In this document: piece by piece, positions 11,930-17,857 of the stretch | Position numbering within the stretch: the first letter of the stretch is position 1 | Layout of the letters: each line of letters starts with the position of its first letter | DNA from: a virus | Virus record (IMG/VR): IMGVR_UViG_3300017783_000135 | Coordinates: 1 to 29,323 of that record | Direction: 5' to 3' (one strand) | DNA length: 29,323 nucleotides | Program-made: the position numbers and the translations under genes | Notes under the pieces: generated by a model | Told to the model about the DNA's origin: nothing | The model's input: only the letters and a program-made list of their open reading frames with translations | The model's database searches: none

Positions 11930-13692
11930 GCCGCTGGGTCTTTGACCTGGAGAGCAACGGCCTACTCGATACTGTAAGCACCGTACATTGCATTTGTCTG
12001 AGACACGTTGAGACCAACGAGAAACTATCGTTTGGCCCCGATGAGATAGACCGTGCGTTGTACGTCTTGATGAATGCCGAGGAAATCATCGGTCACAACA
12101 TCATAGCTTATGATATTCCTGTTCTTCAGAAGCTGTATCCAGACTTTAGCATCCAAGGCAAAGTCACAGATACATTAGTCATGTCCCGGTTGATGAGAAC
12201 AACCCTAGCCGAGACAGATACAATCAAACATCAACTCAAGCCTCATGAGTTCCCTCGGAAGCTCATAGGTAGCCACAGCCTCAAGGCATGGGGTTACCGA
12301 ATCGGTATATACAAAGGTGAATACGATGGTGGCTGGGAGAACTTCAGCCAAGAAATGCTGGACTACTGTCTTCAAGACACCGCTGTCACCATGACCTTGT
12401 ACCAAGTGTTTATGGACAGCGGGTTCAGCCAAGAAAGCATAGACCTAGAGCACAGGTTGGCTGAGGTTTGCTTCCGTATTGGCAACAACGGTTGGACCTT
12501 CGACAAGGCTGCAGCCACTAAGCTCTACTCTGAGTTGGCACAGAAGCGGCAAGAGTTAGAGGATGGTCTGCATGAGCTCTTCCCGCCCTGGGAGATAACT
12601 GAAGACTTCTATCCTAAGGTCAACAACAGGGCCCGTGGCTACAAGAAGGGTGAGCTCTTTGTTAAACGTAAGGCCATCCATTTTAACCCTAGCTCGCGGC
12701 GTCACATAGAGTTCTGTCTAAAGCAGAAGTACGCCTGGAAACCCAAGAAGTTCACGGACAACGGACACGCCCAGATAGACGAGACAGTGCTGGCTGGGCT
12801 GCACTACCCTGAGGCACAGGCGTTGGCTGAGTTCTTTCTTATACAAAAGCGCATCGGCCAGTTAGCTGAGGGTCCACAAGCGTGGCTCAAGCGTGTCGAT
12901 GACGATGGCCGCATAAGACACACAATCGTGTCTGGCGGTACTGTCAGCGGAAGAGCAGCGCATCGAGGGCCCAACCTAGCCCAGGTGCCCAAGTGTGGCC
13001 TTCCGTATGGCTCAGAGTGTCGAAGTCTATTCACGGTGCCTGAGGGCTGGTGTCTGCTTGGGTCTGACCTGTCCGGGTTAGAGCTTAGGTGTCTAGCGCA
13101 TTACCTAGATGACGGTGGTGAGTATGCAAAACAGGTGCTTGATGGTGATATCCATACGCACAACCAGAAGGCAGCTGGGTTAGCCACCAGGGATCAAGCC
13201 AAGACGTTTATCTATGCAACCATGTATGGCGGCGGTGATCAGCTGATTGGTAAGATTGCTGGGGGCAACGCTACGCAAGGCAAGAAGCTTAAAGACAACT
13301 TCAACAAAGCCATCCCAGCCTTCGCACAGCTTCAGACAAACCTTCGCAGGGCTTACCAACGCGGCCACCTCAAAGGCCTCGATGGACGTCTGTTGAATGT
13401 CCGTAGTGAGCACAAGCTGCTCTCTCAGCTTCTACAGTCAGCTGGCGCTGTCATCTGTAAGAAGTGGGTGGACTTAGTCGATGCTGAGTTAACCAAGCAT
13501 CACGAAGGTGACGCATACATCGTTGGGTGGATCCACGATGAAGTTCAAATCGCATGTAAAACAGAAGAGGTAGCTGCCGATGTCGGTGATATCACTAGAA
13601 GAATGGCGCAAGAAGCAGGGGTTGCTCTCAAAACTAAAATATCCATCACCTCAGAACATTCCGTGGGAGCAACTTGGGCTTCTACACACTGA
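11926..13692 (+). CDS. DNA polymerase, family A, T7 gp5-like
   Basis: A 588-aa enzyme (T7 gp5 704) starting at GTG 11926 and overlapping the preceding stop. The 3'-5' proofreading domain has Exo I (FDLESNGLL), Exo II (IGHNIIAYDIPVL) and Exo III (YCLQDTAVT). The polymerase domain has motif A GSDLSGLELR with catalytic D381, motif B RDQAKTFIYATMYGGGD (K426, Y430) and motif C IHDEVQ (H537-D538-E539). The C-terminus ATWASTH parallels the NWAxCH end of T7 polymerase. Only about 30 residues (223-252) lie between ELFPPW and FNPSSR, where T7 carries its roughly 76-residue thioredoxin-binding insert, so processivity may be achieved differently. It replicates the phage genome with the primase-helicase and ssDNA-binding protein. 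Confidence 0.96.
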   Translation: MSRWVFDLESNGLLDTVSTVHCICLRHVETNEKLSFGPDEIDRALYVLMNAEEIIGHNIIAYDIPVLQKLYPDFSIQGKVTDTLVMSRLMRTTLAETDTIKHQLKPHEFPRKLIGSHSLKAWGYRIGIYKGEYDGGWENFSQEMLDYCLQDTAVTMTLYQVFMDSGFSQESIDLEHRLAEVCFRIGNNGWTFDKAAATKLYSELAQKRQELEDGLHELFPPWEITEDFYPKVNNRARGYKKGELFVKRKAIHFNPSSRRHIEFCLKQKYAWKPKKFTDNGHAQIDETVLAGLHYPEAQALAEFFLIQKRIGQLAEGPQAWLKRVDDDGRIRHTIVSGGTVSGRAAHRGPNLAQVPKCGLPYGSECRSLFTVPEGWCLLGSDLSGLELRCLAHYLDDGGEYAKQVLDGDIHTHNQKAAGLATRDQAKTFIYATMYGGGDQLIGKIAGGNATQGKKLKDNFNKAIPAFAQLQTNLRRAYQRGHLKGLDGRLLNVRSEHKLLSQLLQSAGAVICKKWVDLVDAELTKHHEGDAYIVGWIHDEVQIACKTEEVAADVGDITRRMAQEAGVALKTKISITSEHSVGATWASTH

Positions 13693-13969
13693 GGTTAACC
13701 CCCAGATGGCACACTTCATGTGTTTCTACTTGGTATTGGATAGGGCGTGGAGACAGCCCTTCAGCATCAGTGGGGACTTCTCACGCAAAGGTGCCTTTTA
13801 CGTTGCCATAGCTGCCAGCGAGGGCCTGATCACAACTAATGTTGGCGACGAAACCTATGCCCATAAGTGGATCATCACAGAATACGGCATGGAAGCTAAA
13901 GGAGAGCTAGATGAGCTACTTAAAGAAGTATTTGCAGTCGCCTCAGGAAGGGACAGTCCTACTCATTGA
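13580..13969 (+). CDS. Hypothetical protein overlapping the polymerase 3' end (start uncertain)
   Basis: The frame is open from ATG 13580 (129 aa), overlapping the polymerase gene by 113 nt in another frame, with GAGG 9 nt upstream. A second in-frame ATG at 13706 (87 aa) lies just after the polymerase stop, with GAGG 11 nt upstream. The common part (MAHFMCFYLVLDRAW... through KWIITEYGMEAKGELDELLKEVF) looks like a small winged-helix-like fold: a helix, a short SRKGAFYVAIAASEGLI segment, a beta hairpin and a C-terminal helix. That fold guess is weak. The long form adds SLEEWRKKQGLLSKL. The 3' end overlaps the exonuclease by 59 nt. Confidence 0.7.
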   Translation: MSVISLEEWRKKQGLLSKLKYPSPQNIPWEQLGLLHTEVNPQMAHFMCFYLVLDRAWRQPFSISGDFSRKGAFYVAIAASEGLITTNVGDETYAHKWIITEYGMEAKGELDELLKEVFAVASGRDSPTH

Positions 13970-14699
13970 CGGTGACTTGTATCTCTACAGAGCCTGTGCG
14001 GCCTGTGAGACTGAGATAGACTGGGGTGATGACATCTGGTCCCTGTCTATCGATCTGAAGGAAGCCAAGAAGGTCTTCCAGAAGACTATAGATGACTTCT
14101 GTGACCACTTAGGCACGGGCAACTTCATTGTCTGCTTGTCTGACAAAGGTAACTTCAGAAAAGAACTGGATTCCACATACAAAGGTGGACGTAAGAAAGT
14201 CAGGAAGCCCGTTGGCTACCTGGAGATGCTGAGGTGGGTCAAGAAGACTTACCGATGGCACATAGAGCCGATGCTGGAAGCCGATGATGTCATGGGCATC
14301 TTAGGTTCAGCACCGGGTCATCAAACCATAGTCATCAGTGATGACAAGGATCTCAAGTCGGTGCCATGCAAGCTCTTCAGACCTATGTCTGGTGAGTTTC
14401 AAACGATCAATAAGGCCCAAGCGGATCTATGGTTCTACACCCAAGCACTCACTGGTGATGTCACTGATGGCTACACTGGGTGTCCCTCGGTCGGTCCTAA
14501 GACAGCCGAGAAACTGCTCAAGCAAAACCCTAGTTGGCCCACAGTGGTCAACGCATATGCCAAGCAGAAACTAAACGCCAACTATGCACTAACCCAAGCC
14601 CGTCTAGCGCGGATCCTCAGGTACGAGGATTGGGACTTGGACAACAACACAATCAAACTATGGGAGCCAAGACATGAAACTAATGCCACGAAAACGTAG
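13911..14699 (+). CDS. 5'-3' exonuclease, T7 gp6-like
   Basis: A 262-aa protein with AAAGGAGAG about 4-5 nt before the ATG. FEN-like nuclease motifs are present: LLIDGD (D20 and D22), LEADDVMG, SDDKDLK and the helix-hairpin-helix-like TGDVTDGYTGCPSVGPKTAE. These acidic clusters bind the two catalytic metal ions. In T7 the enzyme removes RNA primers and degrades host DNA to feed nucleotide recycling and recombination. The order polymerase, small ORF, exonuclease mirrors T7. It overlaps both neighbours. Confidence 0.93.
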   Translation: MSYLKKYLQSPQEGTVLLIDGDLYLYRACAACETEIDWGDDIWSLSIDLKEAKKVFQKTIDDFCDHLGTGNFIVCLSDKGNFRKELDSTYKGGRKKVRKPVGYLEMLRWVKKTYRWHIEPMLEADDVMGILGSAPGHQTIVISDDKDLKSVPCKLFRPMSGEFQTINKAQADLWFYTQALTGDVTDGYTGCPSVGPKTAEKLLKQNPSWPTVVNAYAKQKLNANYALTQARLARILRYEDWDLDNNTIKLWEPRHETNATKT

Positions 14700-14880
14700 C
14701 ACAGGGATGACTGAAGCCTCAGTGCTATCCCAGTGGGATCGCTATCTTGAGGTGTGCAAAAGAGACAACGACAGGTTCCTTTTGCGTAACGGTGGGAAGA
14801 ACTCAATGGCACGGCTCTCTGAGTTAAACAACAAGCGTGGTGGACGCCCCAGGAAAGTACTGGAGATAGCCCATGACTGA
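14674..14880 (+). CDS. 68-aa basic hypothetical protein
   Basis: The ATG at 14674 has GGGAG about 8 nt upstream and overlaps the exonuclease end by 26 nt; M4 is an alternative start. The product is strongly basic (PRKRST, KRDNDRF, NNKRGGRPRKV). GGRPRK is an AT-hook-like GRP core, so DNA binding is plausible but unproven. The stop overlaps the DUF3310 gene by 8 nt. Confidence 0.65.
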   Translation: MKLMPRKRSTGMTEASVLSQWDRYLEVCKRDNDRFLLRNGGKNSMARLSELNNKRGGRPRKVLEIAHD

Positions 14881-15115
14881 CTCAGTAAAGAACCCATCAC
14901 ACTACACCCAGTGGCCCATACAGCCCGTCAGATACATCATGAGAAACGGCATGGAGTTCTGGCGTGGGAATGTCATCAAGTACGCCAGCCGCGCAGGCAG
15001 CAAGACCTACGATGGCCTAACCAAGAATGAATCCGAAATCACAGATCTAGAGAAGTGCATCCGTTACTGCGAGATGCGTATCAATATGCTTGAAGGTAAC
15101 AACCCCAATGAATGA
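14873..15115 (+). CDS. DUF3310 / gp1.7-like nucleotide kinase domain protein
   Basis: An 80-aa protein with the DUF3310 pattern: NPSHYTQWPIQPVRYI at the N-terminus, then FWRGNVIKYASRAG and DLEKCIRYCEMRI. T7 gp1.7, a thymidylate/nucleotide kinase, carries this domain and affects dideoxythymidine sensitivity; many phage members are shorter, as here. A role in dNTP supply fits its position directly before the ribonucleotide reductase. The stop overlaps the nrdJ start by 8 nt. Confidence 0.85.
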   Translation: MTDSVKNPSHYTQWPIQPVRYIMRNGMEFWRGNVIKYASRAGSKTYDGLTKNESEITDLEKCIRYCEMRINMLEGNNPNE

Positions 15116-16877
15116 CATGAAGAACGACTTTGGCCCAGCCCTGCCAATCTCAGAAGAAATACATAAGATGAAGTACCGCTCAGTAGGCGAGAGCTTCAAA
15201 GAGGCCATGACAAGGGTAGCCAATGCCCTCAAGGACGATGACGATCACTTTGATACCTTCAGAAACATACTGTACAACCAGCGCTTTCTACCAGCTGGCA
15301 GGGTACAGAGCGCTATGGGCGCACCCAGGACCGTGACGCCTTACAACTGCTTTGTGTCTCCTACCATCGAGGACAGCATGGAAGGCATCATGGCGGCTGC
15401 TACCAATGCAGCTAGAACCATGCAGCTTGGGGGTGGCATAGGCTACGACTTCAGCACCCTACGACCCCGTGGTGCCCTGATCAAAAGCCTCGACAGTAAG
15501 TCATCAGGCCCTATCAGCTTCATGGGTATCTTCGATGCTGTCTGTCAGACTATAGCCTCAGCGGGACACCGTAGAGGAGCTCAGATGGGTGTCTTACGTG
15601 TAGACCATCCAGACATCGAGGAGTTCATCAGAGCAAAGAACAACAGCACCACACTGACAGGGTTTAACATCAGTGTCGGGGTTACTGATGCTTTCATGAA
15701 TGCAGTTAAGACTGGTGACTTCTTTGACCTGACCTTTGAAGGACAAGTGTACAAGACAGTGGATGCCAGAGCCCTCTGGGATGATATCCTAAGGTCTACA
15801 TGGGACTGGGCAGAGCCAGGTATCCTGTTCATCGACCGTATCAACCAGAAGAATAACCTCTGGTACTGTGAGACCATAGCAGCTACCAACCCATGTGGTG
15901 AGCAACCACTGCCACCTAATGGCGCTTGCTTGCTGGGGTCATTCAACCTGACCAAGTACATCAGACAAGACCCCTACACCGATGAGTTCTCCCTAGATCT
16001 TAAGCAGCTGTCTGCAGACATCCCTGCAGTCGTGAGAGCGATGGACAACGTAGTGGACCGTGCTGTGTACCCGATGCCAGCCCAAGAGAAGGAAGCTAAG
16101 GATAAACGGAGGATGGGCCTAGGTGTGACCGGGGTAGCCAATGCCCTAGAGACGCTGGGTCTAAAGTATGGATCTGAGGGCTTCTTGGCTAAGCTGGGTG
16201 AAGTCATGGCTATCATCAGAGACCAATGCTACATGGCATCGGTGGTACTCTCAGCTGAGAAGGGGAGCTTCCCCCTCTATGACAACGTCAAGTATCTGGA
16301 GTCTAACTTCGTCAAGACACTACCAGACCACATCCAAGCAGCCATCGGTATGCATGGGATCCGCAACAGTCATCTGTTGTCTGTAGCACCAACCGGGACA
16401 ATCAGTCTATCAGCTGACAACGTAAGCTCAGGGATAGAACCAGTCTTCAGTCACTACTATGACCGCACGATCCAAACCTTTGATGGACCTAGGATAGAAC
16501 GAGTAGAAGACTACGCTTACCGGGTTCATGGTATCGAAGGTGAGAAGGCCGATGACCTCTCTGTGTTTGACCATGTGGCAGTGCTCAACCTAGCATCACA
16601 CTACGTGGACTCTGCCTGCAGTAAGACATGCAACGTAGGTGCTGATGTCACCTGGGAACAGTTCAAGGACGTCTACATGCAAGCCTATGATGGCGGTGCC
16701 AGCGGCTGCACAACCTTCAGAGCATCAGGTAAAAGATATGGCATACTCAATGCATCAACCAGTGAGGACACAGCTGAACCACAGGCTGAGGAAGACACAG
16801 GTACTGACATCGGTGGTGCTGAGGGTGCTGAGGCCTGCTACTACGACCCACAGACAGGCCAGAGGACATGTGAATAA
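15108..16877 (+). CDS. nrdJ: Adenosylcobalamin-dependent (class II) ribonucleotide reductase
   Basis: A 589-aa protein from ATG 15108, in the coupled position; TTG 15090 and ATG 15117 are alternatives. Active-site cysteines align with the class II pattern: C81 (YNCFVSP), radical cysteine C263 in NPCGEQPLPPNGAC with E265, and its partner C274 eleven residues later (as C408/C419 in the Lactobacillus enzyme). GHRRGAQMG near 153 and VAPTGTISLSADNVSSG complete the core. A C-terminal shuttle pair C577/C588 (CYYDPQTGQRTC) re-reduces the site. It converts ribonucleotides to deoxyribonucleotides with coenzyme B12 and without oxygen or NrdB. The phage therefore depends on host cobalamin. It closes the replication operon. 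Confidence 0.94.
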   Translation: MNDMKNDFGPALPISEEIHKMKYRSVGESFKEAMTRVANALKDDDDHFDTFRNILYNQRFLPAGRVQSAMGAPRTVTPYNCFVSPTIEDSMEGIMAAATNAARTMQLGGGIGYDFSTLRPRGALIKSLDSKSSGPISFMGIFDAVCQTIASAGHRRGAQMGVLRVDHPDIEEFIRAKNNSTTLTGFNISVGVTDAFMNAVKTGDFFDLTFEGQVYKTVDARALWDDILRSTWDWAEPGILFIDRINQKNNLWYCETIAATNPCGEQPLPPNGACLLGSFNLTKYIRQDPYTDEFSLDLKQLSADIPAVVRAMDNVVDRAVYPMPAQEKEAKDKRRMGLGVTGVANALETLGLKYGSEGFLAKLGEVMAIIRDQCYMASVVLSAEKGSFPLYDNVKYLESNFVKTLPDHIQAAIGMHGIRNSHLLSVAPTGTISLSADNVSSGIEPVFSHYYDRTIQTFDGPRIERVEDYAYRVHGIEGEKADDLSVFDHVAVLNLASHYVDSACSKTCNVGADVTWEQFKDVYMQAYDGGASGCTTFRASGKRYGILNASTSEDTAEPQAEEDTGTDIGGAEGAEACYYDPQTGQRTCE

Positions 16878-16891
16878 CTAGGTAAGGCAGC

Positions 16892-16942
16892 TGGTGCGGG
16901 GGTAACACTAAAACCGGAGTTAAGGTTAGCTCTCCCGCACCA
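16892..16942 (+). other. Stem-loop structured element after nrdJ
   Basis: TGGTGCGGG (16892-16900) is perfectly complementary to CCCGCACCA (16934-16942). Inside, TAAC (16903-16906) can pair with GTTA (16919-16922), giving a nested fold. The end CCGCACCA recalls a tRNA acceptor end, but the 51-nt length and missing arms exclude a tRNA. There is no T-run. It may be an mRNA 3'-end structure for the replication operon. Confidence 0.5.
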
Positions 16943-16990
16943 ACCTAGGACCTAGGTCCCTACTGACTGGCACATAGGCCTTAGTTCTAT

Positions 16991-17021
16991 GGTTATCAAG
17001 GTATTTAATCACATGATAACC
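16991..17021. repeat. Inverted repeat GGTTATC...GATAACC
   Basis: A perfect 7-bp inverted repeat with arms 16991-16997 and 17015-17021, separated by 17 AT-rich bases, lies about 80 bp upstream of element P4. Arm spacing of about 24 bp centre to centre could suit a dimeric DNA-binding protein. It could also form an RNA hairpin. Confidence 0.45.
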
Positions 17022-17041
17022 GATGTTCACTATATGCCCCT

Positions 17042-17073
17042 TATCCGATGCCTTATCCCATGTATCCGATGCC
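17042..17073. repeat. Direct repeat TATCCGATGCC, 21-bp period
   Basis: TATCCGATGCC occurs at 17042-17052 and 17063-17073, exactly 21 bp apart (two helical turns), and its CCGATG core also occurs at 17020-17025. Phased short repeats upstream of P4 resemble iterons or activator sites. Confidence 0.5.
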
Positions 17074-17101
17074 TCTTTAGCCGCTTTTAGACACCTAGGT
17101 A

Positions 17102-17123
17102 CTAAGAGCCCCCTATACGAAGG
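17102..17123 (+). promoter_or_regulatory. Putative phage RNA polymerase promoter P4
   Basis: CTAAGAGCCCCCTATACGAA is the copy closest to a T7-like promoter ending (CTATA at 17113-17117). It sits in the repeat-rich gap, about 735 bp before the first virion gene and 490 bp before a 54-aa ORF. It is the only copy seen ahead of the structural genes, so it is the candidate late promoter. The long untranslated leader would include the tandem array. Confidence 0.65.
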
Positions 17124-17240
17124 AAGCTACCAGTGACGACGACCCGTGATCTACCGATGACCAAACCACATGACACTACAGTCCCCTCCCAGACTGTCTC
17201 TTGTCTTCTCCCATGGTGGTTTGGTCTTCCGTGGATCAAC

Positions 17241-17290
17241 TGAGGTAGACTGAGGTAGACTGAGGTAGACTGAGGTAGACTGAGGTAGAC
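17241..17290. repeat. Five perfect tandem copies of TGAGGTAGAC
   Basis: The 10-bp unit TGAGGTAGAC repeats five times without error, preceded by a matching AC and followed about 11 bp later by a related CTGAGGTGG box (17301-17309). The 10-bp period is close to one DNA turn, so a bound protein would meet every copy on the same face. T7 carries short tandem repeats next to its terminal repeats, a possible parallel. Confidence 0.9.
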
Positions 17291-17300
17291 TAATGTGTGA

Positions 17301-17593
17301 CTGAGGTGGCGCTAATGTCCTAATGACTAATGTCCCGATTTGTCTTTAAGATTCACTATGTTAGCCTAACAATTCTTCCGTCATCCCAACCCTACGTCAT
17401 CAGATAGTGTATCCGTTGACCTACGCATCCAATGATATCAATGACTTAGGAATGTCTCAGTGCTTTCGCGGGTCCCATGCCCAGCTTTTGTGGCCCCCAG
17501 TACCCAAATCAATCAATAGATTTCAAAAGTCCGTTAAAGACCTTCGTTGTTGTTGTTGTTGTCCCACCTCAGTTAACAGAGGCTCCACCTCAG
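17301..17593. repeat. CTGAGGTGG box and inverted CCACCTCAG pair
   Basis: CTGAGGTGG (17301-17309) is the reverse complement of CCACCTCAG, found at 17564-17572 and 17585-17593. The latter two are 21 bp apart. The core CTGAGG is shared with the tandem array, so forward and reversed copies of one motif face each other across about 270 bp. Confidence 0.55.
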
Positions 17594-17613
17594 AAAACAA
17601 AGGTCCCCCCAGC

Positions 17614-17778
17614 ATGTACCTAAGCCTCATCACGCCCGACCTAGACAACTGCATCCATGTCTTCCCATCCCTGAACCTCTATTGGGGACCCCCGGATGAC
17701 ATGAGTTCCACCCGCCTACGTCTCACCAGTGTTGAGCTAGCGTGGCTCGGTTATGGCGCATGGCTCCACCTCGCATAA
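17614..17778 (+). CDS. 54-aa hypothetical protein upstream of the fibre gene
   Basis: The frame is open from 17407, but the upstream part encodes a low-complexity CCCCC run from the GTT repeat, so ATG 17614 is preferred; AAAGG lies 10 nt upstream. The product has a protein-like composition: an acidic/hydrophobic N-terminal half (LITPDLDNCIHVFPSLNLYW) and an amphipathic C-terminal part (RLRLTSVELAWLGYGAWLHL). Function unknown. It would be the first product from element P4. CCTAGGT repeats follow in the 79-nt gap before the fibre gene. Confidence 0.45.
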   Translation: MYLSLITPDLDNCIHVFPSLNLYWGPPDDMSSTRLRLTSVELAWLGYGAWLHLA

Positions 17779-17857
17779 CCTAGCCCCCACCTAGGTCCAC
17801 CTAGGTCTACCTAAGACACCTAGGACACCAAAGTAACCATAGATAGGACACCACAGT

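Larger units (their letters stand above)
16878..17613. other. Repeat-rich region without a convincing gene between nrdJ and virion genes
   Basis: No convincing ORF is seen here. It contains a large stem (16892-16942), a 7-bp inverted repeat (16991-17021), CCGATG direct repeats, several CCTAGG motifs, promoter-like element P4, a five-copy 10-bp tandem array, a GTT microsatellite (17546-17562) and two CCACCTCAG boxes 21 bp apart. In an otherwise tightly packed genome this density of short repeats suggests a cis-acting locus: replication origin, genome-end or packaging region, or late control region. Which one cannot be told from sequence alone. Confidence 0.7.

Noticed and set aside
17241-17290. 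CRISPR array
   Set aside because: Units are 10 bp and contiguous with no spacers, so this is a plain tandem repeat.
17407-17613. Long version (123 aa) of the small ORF before the fibre gene
   Set aside because: The extra N-terminal part encodes a poly-Cys run from a GTT microsatellite and lacks a start with a ribosome binding site.
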